From NCBI RefSeq assembly GCF_029168945.1, contig NC_083602.1, positions 72,684,600 to 72,748,599 of the forward strand: a stretch of 64,000 nt of DNA, written 5' to 3'. The position numbers and the translations under genes were made by a program. Positions 47,476 to 58,871 of this stretch are shown here, piece after piece. The notes under the pieces are model-generated. The model ran no database searches and had not been told where the DNA came from. It worked only from the letters and a program-made list of their open reading frames with translations. The stretch comes from Cannabis sativa (Eukaryota > Streptophyta > Magnoliopsida > Rosales > Cannabaceae). Each line of letters begins with the position of its first letter. Within the stretch, counting starts at the first letter, position 1.

Positions 47476-47945
47476 TTAGGGAGACAATCTTGATAAGACT
47501 CAGACAAGGAGCTTAAGCCGTATCACCCATATATCATGAATACCCCTTTCCCTTCGGGATTTCAAAACCCGCATGTCTCATCGTATGACGGAACCACGAA
47601 TCTGATCTTGTATTTGAACAACTTTAACACAATAATGCAAGCAAGTAATGTGACAAACAATTTATGCTGTATCTTGTTCCCTACCTCGCTTGTTGGAGCA
47701 GCAAGCAGCTGATTTAACAAGTTTACTCACCATTCAATAACATCCTGGGAACAGCTGTCTAGGGATTTCAAGAAACAGTTCCAGGCTGCAAGGGATAGAC
47801 GACCCGAAGCGGCCTCGCTAACCAATATAAAGCTACGAATCGGTGAGGCACTTAAGGCATACTTAATTCGTTTTAGCACGGCTGCCGCTAGGGTTAGAAA
47901 TTTGGATGATAGTACACAACTTATAGCCCTTTAGGCAGAAATCTA
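47476..47945 (+). pseudogene. Tat gag core (retrotransposon gag domain), truncated
   Basis: Reads YHPYIMNTPFPSGFQNP, VSSYDGTTNLILYLNNF, SWEQLSRDFKKQFQAARDRR and LKAYLIRFSTAAARV, then breaks at 47945 where element D starts. P..YDG..D...HL..F and the W..L...F...F..A pattern are the retrotransposon gag signature. A stop lies at 47932. Confidence 0.75.
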
Positions 47946-50900
47946 TACAAATCAAAAGACACTACCACATTTTTTTTAATCTATGGCATTTGTATCTTGT
48001 TCATAGTGGATTTGACAAGATCAATCTCTGCAAAGAGTTAATATGCCTATATCCACTGAAAGTAGTTCATCTCATTCGCAGATTGATGTACATTCAGGGG
48101 TGGACATGAGATTTTCGTTGTATTCTTAAAACGATCACTCTAGATTATACATTTTAGCAAGAAATTTGAAATGTTTGAAAAATTTCATTAATTTCTAGCA
48201 ATGGTTAAAACCATTAAGGTACGTGGTTAAAGATCTTGCGAACTGATAGGGGTGGAGAAATAGTTAGTAGATATGCAGTTCAAAGATCATTAAATTGATT
48301 TTTGAATTATATCCAAACTTACTTCCCCAGAAATTTCGAGTTGCATGTTGATGATTAGTTACAAGTTGTTGCCTAAATCCTTCTATGGTAATACAATTTC
48401 AGAATGATGTAATGGTTGGGTACTTAATGTAAATCATTACTAGATTCATGGATGACCTAATCAAAATCTTAAGAAAAGCTAGAACTGTTAATCATGGTTT
48501 GTTAGCTATTTTAAGTGATTAGGGGTGGACCATCCCATTGTCAATCGATAAGAAAGTGTTTGTTCAAACAAATACTACTTTTCTAAAAAAATGACTAAGT
48601 CTGAAAAACAAGTAGCAAATAAAGGAGATATTTAATTCTTGATTCCAAAAGTGTTCTATCATCTTATATAACATATGATGATCCCACTGCCACTGTTGTC
48701 TTGTCACAACCCAAGAGATCAATATCATTTAGTTTTCTTAGACATAATTCACGGTGCCTTGTCGTAGTGGGAGAGTTTCTAGGAACTCACCTTCTTATGA
48801 CTTGGGAGACACTAGTGATTAAAATCCATTGTGAGTTTAAACAAGTAATGGATTGTCAAGATAAGAAACTAAGAAGAAAGCCAATAGAACTATGGTTTAA
48901 TCCATTCACATGGAGTAACCTAAAGTTTTCTATTACAAGGACATAAAAGGAAATTTTCGTTTATAAGTCCATTCAATGGACTTAACAAAACTTCCTGTTC
49001 CTAGTATTATAGGTTTGAGTTTATCTAAACCTATGGCTTGTGGTATACCTGGTAATTACTTACTCTAATGCAAGCAACTTATTTTAGTAAGATGCTGAAG
49101 CACTTTCTTTCTAATGGAAATCTATAGAAGCTTCACAACTTCTTAGGTATAGATTTTATTTATCTAAGGAAAAGTCTTAACTATTCCAGAAAAGATAAAG
49201 CCATGAAAGAATTTCTTATATCAACAGTGAGAGGTCTTAGATATGCTTTTGTATGCCTTAGACCAGACACCTGCTGTTGAGTGGGAGTAATGAGTAGGTA
49301 TCAGATTAATCTAGGAGAAGAACATTGGAAGACAATCAAGTAAATCTCATGATTAAGAAGAGAAACTATATGTTAGTCTATAAGAGTGTGTTTAAAACTC
49401 TTAGACAACACCACATCAGATTTCGAAATTTGCCTATGTGCTAGTAAATATTTCTGATAAGATGGTGGTTACTCTGGGGGTGGAATAGTGATTTTGGAGA
49501 AGTGTAAAAACCTATCTGAAGTCTCTAGGTCTACCAGAGAGGGATTGAATGTTAAGGTTGCAGGAAAGGTACTTATTCAGTCTAAGGAAAGTTCTATACA
49601 TTTTTGGCATCATTCCAAATTGCCTTAAACTACTAGTGTTAATTTCCTGATTAACCAAAAGTAGTTGCCAAAGATATAGAATCCAGTATCCCAAGAGAGT
49701 AGACATATAGAGAGGAATTTCACATTATCAATGATTTTGTGATTAAAGGAAGAGTAATAGTGGAGAAAAGGTTGTGGTTAATTCAACCTTTCAGATCCTA
49801 TTACGAGGAGGTTACTACTACTACACTTGATTTGTATATCAAGGTGTTGAGATTATTTGAAACGCACTTTTTGTTTTTTATTAGTGCAAGCGGGATTTTG
49901 TTGGGGTTTATGCCCTAAATAAAACTCATTTCAATATAATCAGATTTACTTATTAATATAGATCAGAAATAACATTTAATGTTGCATGGTTACCATGATT
50001 TATTTCATGATTATATGTACATAATGTATAGATTCATCTGAAACCCTTTTCACATACTTGATCCTGTTTATTGTGCCGTCAACACATTGGAAAGTAAACA
50101 TGACTATGTGAATAAAGTTTCCTAAATTTATCAGACACAGGGTTTTACTAATATGATAATCTACAACAAGAGTTTACTTGTATTTGGAGAAATACTATGT
50201 TCTTTCCAGAACATTGGTTAAAGTAAAGCTCAGGTTGGATGCATGGAGTATGCATCGGAAGGGACCGATATTGAACTTTGACTTAGATTTAATTAAACTT
50301 ACCGTAAAATCTATTCAAGTCAATATCGCTAAGTTGATCCTAGATCAAATGATCTTAATCCTGTTATGATTAGGCTCAATCTTGAAAGGCTATTCGTGTT
50401 CTTTAATTTGTTAGTTAAGCCTACTTTTAGGTCAGGGTGATACGTACATTTTGGGAACACGGTAGTGCAATTGAGTGGGAGCGCTAGCATAAACATGGAA
50501 TCTATAGCTTCTATCTGGCGAATAGTAAGCAAAGGATGATCACCTTCGAGCTTGACCAAACGAAAATAAATGGTGGAGATCTCATTTCACATAAGCTGAA
50601 ATATCATTTATACAGGGTCAAGTGTTTTAAGGATAAAATACATAGTAGGGTGTTACGGTAATTTAATCCCTTTACTGTGTAGATCATTCATATAGAGGAT
50701 CATTGATCACATTAGGATTATAACAATGGATAACTAATGATGTGTCTATATGGTGGAACATATAGAGCATTCTATATACTGAGAGTGCAATTCTAAGTTC
50801 TATGCGTGGATTCAACGAAGAATTAATAAGTTAGTGAATTGTAGTAATAAATTCTTGATCTACTTATTGGAAGCTCGGTTATATAGACCCATGGTCCCCC

Positions 50901-51793
50901 CACTAGTTGAGATAATATTGCTTGTAAGACTCATGTAATTGGTTTTGATTAATCAATTATAATTCTCAAATTAGACTATGTCTATTTGTGAAATTTTCAC
51001 TAAGTAAGGGCGAAATTGTAAAGAAAGAGTTTTAGGGGCATATTTGTTAATTATGATACTTTGTATGGTTCAATTAATAAATATGATAAATGACAATATT
51101 ATTTAATAATTATTTATAGTTATGAAATAGTTAGAATTGACATTTAAATGGTTGAATTTGAAAATTGGCGTTTTTGAGAAAATCAGATGCAGAAATGATA
51201 AAACTGCAAAATTGCAAAAAGTGAGGCCCAAATCCACTATTATAGGGCCAGCCACTTTTGTAGGAAATTTAAACTGATATTTTCATTATTTTAATGTCAA
51301 ATAATTCAAACCTAACCCTAGTGGAATGCTATAAATAGATAGTGAAGGCTTCAGGAAAATTACACTTAAATTTTCTATTTTTCCTTCAGAGAAAAACCTG
51401 AGCCTTTCTCTCTCCCTATCTTTAGCTACCACTTCTTCTTTCTCTTCCCTCTTGAAGTTTGAAATCCTTAGTGTATGAGTAGTGCCCACACACAGCATGT
51501 GATACCTCAATCATTGTGAGGAAGATCGTGAAGAAAGATCATCAGCAAAGGAGATTCAGCATCAAGGATTCAGAGAAAGAGATCCAGGTTCAGATCTTGA
51601 TAATACTCTGCTACAGAAAGGATTCAAGGGTTAGAGATCTGAACGGAAGGAGTCATTTAATTCTGCTGCACCCAATGTAAGGTTTCCTAAACTTTATATG
51701 TGTTTAATTTATCGTTTTAGAAAGTTCTTATTTAGGATGTTAATAAACATACATGTGAGTAGATCTAAGATCCTGGTGAAATAATTTCCAACA
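47946..51793 (+). mobile_element. 5'-truncated Copia element 'D' inside Tat gag
   Basis: Contains only the last ~1.95 kb of the interior (equivalent to 36155-38090 of C) and one complete LTR (49899-51793). The 5' LTR, leader and gag are absent. Its left border is a clean switch from Tat gag to 'caaaagacactacc'. The integrase motif LRTDRGGE is visible at 48233, and the RNase H tail near 49740-49890. LTR elements do not truncate at the 5' end during insertion, so a later deletion or recombination must have removed the left part and possibly some Tat gag. Confidence 0.85.
49899..51793 (+). repeat. 3' LTR of D
   Basis: 1895 bp, TGTTGGGGTTTATGCCC to TTTCCAACA. It is preceded by the tract GTGCAAGCGGGATTT, two bases different from A2 and C. 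It shares the variant 'ggagatctcatttcac' with the solo LTR instead of 'ggagtactcatttcac'. An antisense frame at 50329-50559 is 76 codons. Confidence 0.9.
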
Positions 51794-51833
51794 GTACGTG
51801 CTAGTGTAAACTATTTATACCGAGCTTAATGAA

Positions 51834-52235
51834 ACTTGGGAGAATATTTACCTCGCACATGAGCAAAATGTTACGTTCGACAAGCTCAAGTCCATGAGGA
51901 ATGCGAGGAACAAAAGAGATCCTAACAGGTATTGTAAATTCCATAAGGATATTGGGCATACGACCAATAAATGTCACCAATTGAGATGAGATAGAAAGTC
52001 TCATCGCTCGAAGTCACTTCAAACAGTACGTGAAGAGAAAGGGCCATGGACACAACCAACCTAGTTTGCCTAATAACCCAAACAACCAAGGGTGACAACC
52101 TCTTCCTGTTGAAGGAGAGGACATCCTGGTTATTTCGGGGGGGCCACATATCGCAGAGGAGAGCAATAACGCCCAAAAAAGATATGTAAAAGGATAAAGA
52201 ACGAGCAGTCAGCATTCGCCCCAAAACCTTCTAAC
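51834..52235 (+). pseudogene. Tat gag, C-terminal part with zinc knuckle
   Basis: After element D the Tat sequence resumes. RDPNRYCKFHKDIGHTTNKC is the CX2HX4HX4C-type knuckle characteristic of this lineage (YC.FH...GH.T..C..L). In-frame stops follow directly. The piece ends in a region leading to the protease frame ([15 protein letters not shown]). Confidence 0.75.
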
Positions 52236-52238
52236 AAG

Positions 52239-52931
52239 GTGAAAACTAAGGAACCTCCAATCATATTCACGGAGGAAGACGAGAAGAATGTGAGATATCC
52301 TCACGTCGATCTGTTGGTCATTACTATTCAACTCGCCAATAAAAGAATAAAGAGGGTGTTAATAGACAACGGAAGCTCAATAAACATCCTTTATAAGGAA
52401 ACGCTAAGGAAGATGGGGCTCAAAAAAGCTAAATTGAGGCCTTTTATGGTAGATCTTTGTGGCTTCACTAGAGACAGCATTGCCAGTCTAGGCATAATTG
52501 AGCTCGCATTAACCTTGGGCGAGGCACCCCTATCCGCCACAATTATGCAAGACTTCCTAGTTGTCGACCTCCCATCGACTTACAACATACTGTTGGGATG
52601 TCCAACATTGATCAGACTAGGGGCAGTTAGTTCGATCAAGGCCCTACACTTGAAGTTCCAAACACCAGAAGGTGTGGGAGTGGTGCGGGGTGACCAGATG
52701 CTGGCTCGCTATTGCTATCGCATAGAGTTGCAGCATAGGGAAGCCGGTCACCAGTTAATGGCGATCTTGGCAGAGGAAAGTGAAAGGAAGGACGAAGATC
52801 TTGACCCTCAAGTTCAAGAGGAAAGAAACCTATTTAAACCAATTGAAGAATTGGAAGAAGTTATTCTCAGCCAAGGAAATCCCACAAAGTGTGTATACGT
52901 TGGGAAGAACCCGGACGAGCAACTCAAATAG
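52239..52931 (+). pseudogene. Tat aspartic protease domain
   Basis: Open frame of 230 codons, read from a GTG; the true polyprotein frame comes from upstream gag. [20 protein letters not shown] precedes the active site [20 protein letters not shown] (Asp-Asn-Gly-Ser instead of Asp-Thr-Gly, a common variant in Tat proteases). Later [18 protein letters not shown] matches the conserved ILGRP.L..L.AV.S flap region. The domain is complete and open, but it cannot be joined to gag or reverse transcriptase without shifts. Confidence 0.8.
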
Positions 52932-53019
52932 CAGCTAATAATTTTCTTAAGGGCGAACTAGGATCAATTCCCCTGGAGCCATGGAGATATGATAGGGATC
53001 GACCCTAACATTATCTGCC

Positions 53020-54166
53020 ATCATTTAAATATTGATCCAAACTACCCAGCGAAGAGACATAAAAGGAGACCGTTGGATTCCGAGTGACAAGGGGCACTAA
53101 AACAGGAAGTGGACAAGTTATTAGTCAATGACTTTATACGCGATGTATTTTATCCCTCGTGGATAGCTAATCCTATTCTCATCCCAAAGCCTAACGGCAC
53201 TTGGAGAACTTGTATTGATTTTTCTGATCTGAATAAGGCGTGCCAAAAAGATTTTATTCCACTACCCAGGATCGACCAGTTAGTGGATCCAACTGTTGGG
53301 CACGAGCTTTTGTCATTTATGGATGCATATTCTGGATATAACCAGATAAAAATGCATGTCCCAGATCAACAGCATACAAGCTTTGTGACCAACATGGGAC
53401 TCTATTATTATGAAGTCATGCCGTTTGCGCTGAAGAATGCTGGGGAAACATATTAGTGATTGAATGAAATGTTCACAAACTAGATCGAGCGGAACATGGA
53501 GGTTTACGTCGATGATATGTTGGTAAAATCTAGAAAAAGTGGGGATCATACCACAGACCTCGTAGAATGCTTCAAAATATTAAAGAAGTATAACATGAAG
53601 TTAAACCCAAAAAAATGTTCCTTTGGAGTCTCCTCAAGAAATTTTTGGGATTCATAGTCAACGCGAGGGGTATCGAAGCGAATCCCGAGAACATCAAGGC
53701 ATTAATAGACATGCCATCCTCGACAAAACCTAGGGAAGTACAAGCCCTGACAGGAAGGATGGATACACTTAACAGATTGTTTTCGAAGTCAACTAATAAG
53801 TGTGTGCCATTCTTCAATGTATTGCGAGACAACAAGAACTTCGAGTGGACAAAAGAGTGTGAAGAGGCCTTTTTGAACATAAAAAGGCATCTAGCGACGC
53901 CTCTAGTTTTGGCAAAACCAATAACTAGAGAGACGCTACTTCTCTATTTGGCTATCTCGGAAGATGAGATTAGTGTAGCTATAGTACGAGAAGAGGGTAA
54001 GCACCAACAACCTATTTACTACGTAAGTAAAAGGTTACTAGGGGCAGAGTCTAGATATCCCCCTCTTGAGAAACTCGCTTTGTGCCTAGTCCATGCGTCT
54101 TGCAAACTACGACCGTACTTTCAGGAACACCCCATAAAAGTGTTAACTGATCAGCCTTTGACATAA
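53020..54166 (+). pseudogene. Tat reverse transcriptase and retroviral-type RNase H
   Basis: NPILIPKPNGTWRTCIDFSD, LNKACQKDFIPLPRIDQLVD and SFMDAYSGYNQIKMH are reverse transcriptase motifs. A stop follows at 53455. The catalytic YVDD is intact in MEVYVDDMLVKS near 53510. After a frame change at about 53610 the connection and RNase H follow: GFIVNARGIEANPENIKAL, FEWTKECEEAFLNIKRHL, IYYVSKRLLGAESRYPPLEK and LRPYFQEHPIKVLTDQPL. At least two stops and one frameshift make it non-functional. Confidence 0.85.
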
Positions 54167-54271
54167 GTTTTATCAAAACCAGATGCTTCTGGAAGGTTGA
54201 TAAAATGCTCAATCGAACTAGGGTAGTTCGACATAACATACCACCCTGCAACATGCATCAAGGGCCAAGCC

Positions 54272-55066
54272 TTGGCTAACTTCTTAATAGAAGGTGTAAC
54301 TCCAAAAGAAATTCTTCCTATACACGAAGAAGCGGAAAAATGGAAGTTATACGTGGATGGTGCATCCAACGAGCAAGGTTTGGGTGCACGGGTAGTATTA
54401 ATATCACCAGAAGGCTTTAAGTTTCACTATGCTTTGAGATTTCAATTTGACGCATCAAATAACGAGGCTGAGTATGAAGCCTTGATTGCTGGCTTAAAGA
54501 TAGCCGAAGCATTGAAAATCAAAAACCTCATTTGCCATAGTGATTCACTGCTAATTGTAAACCAGATCCTCGGGAATTACCAGGCTAAAGGCTTAAAAAT
54601 GGCAAAGTATTTAGAGAAGGTTCGAAAGAACTTGGAAAGATTCGATTACTTTAAAATCGAACAAATTCTGAGAGAACAAAACTCCAACACCGATGCCTTA
54701 GCAAAGCTGGCCTCGCAGAACGACTTGGACGAGTTGAACTTAGTTCCGGTGGAGATGCTAAGCGAGCCAAGTATATGTGAAACGGAAGATGTAGAGATGA
54801 TAGACAGCTCTCCTACATGGATGACTCCTTTTGTCAATTATCTACTCGACAGACAACTTCCAACTGAAAAAAGCGAGGCACGAAAACTACTGTATTCAGT
54901 GCCTCGCTACACAATAATTGAAGGTAAACTGTATAGAAGAGGGTACTCGATGCCTCTACTTCGGTGTGTTCTCCCTATAGAAGAAAATGAAATCATCAGA
55001 GAAATTCATGAAGGCTTTTGTGGGGACCATGCAGGTTGGCAAAGTCTATCTAAAAAGATCATTTAA
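54272..55066 (+). pseudogene. Tat second (cellular-type) RNase H and integrase N-terminus
   Basis: Open frame of 264 codons. WKLYVDGASNEQGLGARVVL, ASNNEAEYEALIAGL, ICHSDSLLIVNQILG and NTDALAKLAS are the motifs of cellular-type RNase HI, with Asp, Glu and Asp catalytic positions present. The frame continues into REIHEGFCGDHAGWQSLSKK, the first half of the integrase His-His-Cys-Cys finger, and stops at 55066. A second RNase H of this type after the retroviral one identifies the Tat lineage. Confidence 0.85.
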
Positions 55067-56042
55067 CAAGGATATTACTGGCCAACGATCAATAAGGACA
55101 CCCATGAGTTTGTCAAGAAATGTGATAAGTGTTAGAGGTTTTCACATATACCTCGCGTGCCGCCAACAGAACTAAGAATGATGACCGCGCCCTACCCATT
55201 TGCTATATGGGGAATTGACCTAATTGGGGCATTACCCACTGGGCAAGGAGGACCTAAGTATGCGCTAGTAGCAGTCGACTTCTTCACCAAATGGACTGAG
55301 GCAAATCCTCTCGTTTCCATTACCTGCAAGAAAGTCCTCAACTTTGTCGTCAAGACCATTGTCTGTAGGTTTGGAATAACCATGAAGATAATGGAACCCA
55401 ATTTGATGGTGACTTGTTCACTGAGTTCTGCAAGAGGAACAAAATTATCAAAAATTTCTCGTCCGTATCCAGGCCTCAGGCGAATGGACAAGTGGAAGCT
55501 GTTAATAAAACCTTAAGGGATACTATCAAGAAGAAGTTCGACGCTGCCAAAGGTAGGTGGGTTGATGAGATACCTCAAGTACTCTAGGCTCACAGAACTA
55601 CCAAGCAGACGGCAAAGGGTCATACTCCTTTCTCGCTAGCATTTGGCTCGGAAGCAATGGTACTTGTTGAAGTGAACATATCGACACACAAAAGAGAGTT
55701 TTATAATCAAAATGAAAACCAGGAACTTCTAAAATTGTCCTTAGATCTACTTGATGAAAAATGAGCTAAGTCGCAAATTACATACGCAGCGTATCAACAC
55801 CGAGTTACAAGATATTTCAACAAAAGAGTCAAGAAAAGACTATTCAATGTTGGAGACTTGGTGCTAAGGCGAGTATTTGCAAATACGAGACATGCATCTA
55901 TAGGAGTGTTCAACCCAAACTAGGAGGGTCCATATGCCATCGAAGCAGTAGTTGGAATTGGAGTTTACAAATTGGCTCGACTCAATGGCTCGCTAATAAA
56001 GAACTACTAGAACGTGGAACATTTGCGACCCTACTACCAATA
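55067..56042 (+). pseudogene. Tat integrase (frameshifted)
   Basis: YYWPTINKDTHEFVKKCDKC completes the zinc finger. WGIDLIGALPTGQGG carries the first catalytic Asp. The second-Asp region is broken by a shift near 55390: one frame reads FGITMKIMEP where FGIP..IVSDNG is expected, and another resumes NGTQFDGDLFTEFCK. RPQANGQVEAVNKTL carries the Glu. The C-terminal region (GDLVLRR, GPYAIE, NVEHLRPYYQ) ends at 56042. Several stops are present. Confidence 0.8.
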
Positions 56043-57100
56043 AAAAAATGATGTAACTCACATTTTTGATGTAAAATTTTAACTTCGGTTATTAATAAAG
56101 AGAATCATTTCTATCATAAACAGAATCATTTCAATCATTTAAGGGGCATTAATGTATGATTAACTAGAATTCATCTAGAAATAGATGGTATAATGCAAAC
56201 CCACCATTTCAAAAATGAAATTTTTTGAAATTTAAAGGTTCTCTACTAAAACTCTTTGACAAAAGAGGGGTCGAACTGTTATAACTTCCTGACCGAACCT
56301 TTTTGATGAAAGAGGGGTCGAACTGTCATAACTTACTGACCAAACCTTTTTGACGAAAGAGGGGTCGAATTGTTATAGCATCTTGATCAAACCTTTCTAA
56401 CAAAGAACGGATCAAACAACTATAATTTTTGATTAAAAACGTATTTGACAGGAAAGGAAAATCAAAAGTTAGAACTCGCGTATAAAGCAAAATATTAACG
56501 GTTCGCGCGAGCTAGGAAAGTGTTAAACGAGACATCAAGACGTCTTGATAAAAGTCCTTGAATCTAGAAAATGGATAGATAACCTAACTATTCATACGAG
56601 CAAATCTAAAATGTACAAAGTGATAAAATCATTAAAAGTATATTCAAGTTTGCTTAAGGTAGATTATAACTGCCATAGCCAGGTAGAATTGACAACTGCT
56701 CGAAAATCAAAAAATTTGGTAGATAACTAACTACTTAAACATAAAGATTACGAGCAATGGAAAAATTCAAAAGTAATTTACATTTGATTAAAATATAGTT
56801 GTTTACATTGTGGATAAAAATGCAAGTGAACACAATTATATTAAGTTCGAATGAAAAGAGTACAAGGCATTTAAGATAAAAGAAAACCCAAGTTGGTTTA
56901 TAAACTTATCTTCACAAAAAATGCCACTAGGGGCAAACCACTAAGTCATCTTCCTAAACAAAGAATACTAGGGGGTTGATTAACTCGAGAAAGACCGTCT
57001 ACATATAGCTCGGAGAAAGACCATCTATACATAGCTTGAAGAAAGACCGGCTACACATAGCTTGAGAAAGACCGTCTACACGTAGAAGATCGACCTCTAC
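56043..57100 (+). other. Tat region after pol with two tandem repeat arrays
   Basis: Non-coding. 56253-56435 holds about 3.5 copies of a 47-bp unit beginning CTTTTTGATGAAAGAGGGGT. 56987-57085 holds four copies of a 26-27-bp unit (GAGAAAGACCGTCTACA..). Tandem arrays between integrase and 3' LTR are known for Tat elements in several plants. Confidence 0.7.
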
Positions 57101-57508
57101 ATAGGCCTCATTCTCCATATTAGAAGATCCCATTTCCTACACCCAAGACCTCATTCCTAGCCTCAAGAAATTTCTCAAACCAGAGAGAGGTTGGCACAAC
57201 GGTCTTCTTGTGCAAGCTTGGGTCTTGGGTTGGTTGGGTTCTTTAGTAGAATCTGAAACCACGCCAACTTTCCTCCTGGATTCCTTCTCAGCCTCAGGAA
57301 GACCTGATCACTCGCAAAATCTATGTCCATTCCTGTGGAGACAAAGATAAAAGATCAATGGAGCAATAAAAAATAATAATATGTATAATCAAGTTCAAAC
57401 CACCATTCACAAGGGATAATACTTACCCTGAAGAATCACTTGTGAGGATTGCCAATAACGATCAACAGGGTACCTTTAGTTTGGATTGATCAGAAGCTCC
57501 TCAGCCAT
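57101..57508 (-). pseudogene. Antisense two-exon gene-like remnant in the Tat 3' region
   Basis: On the minus strand ATGGCTGAGGAGCTTCTGAT starts at 57508 (MAEELLINPN, then a stop). The sequence continues to a consensus splice donor CAG|GGTAAGT at about 57428. A pyrimidine-rich tract and acceptor CTCCACAG near 57340 are followed by an open stretch MDIDFASDQVFLRLRRNPGG that stays open for about 50 codons. Antisense frames between pol and the 3' LTR have been described in Tat-lineage elements, so this may be such a gene in decay. I do not recognise the protein. A captured host fragment is the alternative. Confidence 0.4.
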
Positions 57509-57721
57509 GGAATCTTTTGTTTCTAATTTAAATTGAGGTTTGAAGTTTTTTGGGAACGTATAGAGAAGAAAAGTGGTTGGTGCATTCCGGTGTTATGAAT
57601 TTGGAGGGGTAAATTTCTGAACTCAGATGGGACATCTTAGCAAGAGAATGACAATCCAATCTCAAGATGGATCTCACCAAAAAACCAAAAGTTTGTGGAA
57701 TATGGCAAGCTTAAGCCACCA

Positions 57722-57955
57722 TTTTATACTGCTCGGTCTAGGGGACTTCATTCGAACAAATGTATGAGGTGCCCTGTTCAGCCTGTGTCTTGCGAGCAGG
57801 TACCCAGAGTTGATTCCACGTGTCACCATAGTGTGATGCCACGTCAGAGTGCAAAAATTTGGATAACATTTGCCCCCAAGTCTGTACGGGACTTTCGAAG
57901 TTGCGTGTAGACCTCATCCAAGCTGTCTTTGCGTTTGGATGGGTGACACGTGTCA
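57722..57955 (-). promoter_or_regulatory. Candidate antisense promoter (TATA plus G-boxes)
   Basis: Minus strand: TATAAAA at 57722-57728, about 215 bp before the ATG at 57508. Upstream are two G-box cores, CACGTG at 57817-57822 and a perfect palindrome TGACACGTGTCA at 57944-57955. The arrangement resembles a plant promoter serving the antisense remnant. A pyrimidine block TTTGCCCCCAAGTC at 57870 could instead be a polypurine tract of a minus-strand LTR, which would change the reading. Confidence 0.35.
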
Positions 57956-58298
57956 GGTGCATCTGTTCACGACTCGATGTGAGGCTGACTAGGCGTCTTT
58001 TCAATTTTCGGCCAATAAATGCTCTGACGCAATTAATGGTTCGAAATCCGATTTTCTCTCACCACGTTTGATGGCTACACTTGATTGCTTTTGATTTCCA
58101 ATATTCACTTTTGGGGGAACCGAGGCGTCTGCGGTTTCTCAAATGATTACCCCTTTTTGCTGTTTTACTTATAAATATCACTGAGCGTTGTTCACAAACT
58201 CACTTTCACCAACCTTCTTTGTTAAACAAGTTCAGATCAAAAGGAGAGATTTTTAGCTTCAAGTCTGTTGAAAGACTTTCAAAAAAACTATTCGTTCA
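57956..58298. other. Tat 3' region up to the chromovirus insertion
   Basis: No gene. A plus-strand TTATAAATA box at about 58168 is followed by 'cactgagcgttgttcaca', so a second, plus-strand promoter is possible. The segment ends with GTTCA, the presumed target duplication of the chromovirus. Confidence 0.35.
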
Positions 58299-58358
58299 TG
58301 TAATATCCAGTTTATATACATATATTGGTATTTGGTATATTAAGTGTGATACAATTAA

Positions 58359-58367
58359 ATTATTATT

Positions 58368-58448
<81 letters not shown>

Positions 58449-58461
58449 GTTGTTGTTGTTG
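58359..58461 (+). repeat. TTA/TTG microsatellite inside the LTR
   Basis: About 29 TTA units with one interruption (ttttta near 58387), followed by about five TTG units. It likely arose after insertion or varies between copies. Confidence 0.95.
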
Positions 58462-58871
58462 TGCGTGTGTGATTAGAAAAAAAAATGATATATATATTAA
58501 ATAGTGAGATAAATAAATAGTGAAGCATTAGATTAGTTAGTTAGTTTAAAATTTAAAATTTAAATTTAAATCAGCATAATTTTATCTGATTAGTTAGATA
58601 TTTATTTTTAAATTTAAACCTATTATACGATATGTTATATACGTATATACTCTATAACCCTAGCAGCCAGATAGTATCGTATTCCCTTATTCTCACCATC
58701 TCTCAATTTCCTTTTTCTTTATTCTCTCTATTGAACCAAATCAATTGTTTTAATCTTAAGAGCTTCGGGGTTAGCAATCAGCCGATCATCGTTCCGTGTC
58801 TTCGAAATCTTCAGGTAAAATTCGTACTTGTTTTTATTTTCGTTTTCAGAGAAATAGGCTTTCATAAAACT

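Larger units (their letters stand above)
45289..58298 (+). mobile_element. Ty3/gypsy element of the Tat type, 3' end beyond window
   Basis: Begins TGCTATACTCG at 45289, inside the diverged LTR ('atatcggt' flank, presumed duplication TCGGT). The 5' LTR is 45289-46326. Then come the primer site, gag, protease, reverse transcriptase, RNase H, a second RNase H of cellular type, and integrase to 56042. The double RNase H is the recognised mark of the Tat lineage. All genes carry frameshifts or stops. Gag is interrupted by element D. No 3' LTR was found before 58298, where a chromovirus LTR begins, so the rest probably lies right of the window. Confidence 0.85.

Noticed and set aside
56253..57085. 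Tandem arrays considered as CRISPR
   Set aside because: Units are contiguous without unique spacers and lie inside a plant retroelement.
57844..57884. Possible polypurine tract and LTR start of a minus-strand element (TTTGCCCCCAAGTC next to GGATAACA)
   Set aside because: No second LTR or primer site was found for such an element in the window. Kept only as an alternative to the antisense-promoter reading.
57695..58071. Frames of 70-88 codons on both strands
   Set aside because: They overlap each other in a GC-richer promoter-like region; no domain was recognised.
56043..58298. 3' LTR of the Tat element
   Set aside because: I searched by eye for TGCTATACTCG.. and GCGTTAACA and found neither. 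It most likely lies beyond the chromovirus insertion.
58219..58476. 85-codon frame with a long Leu run
   Set aside because: The Leu run is the TTA microsatellite read as codons, and the frame crosses the LTR boundary at 58299.
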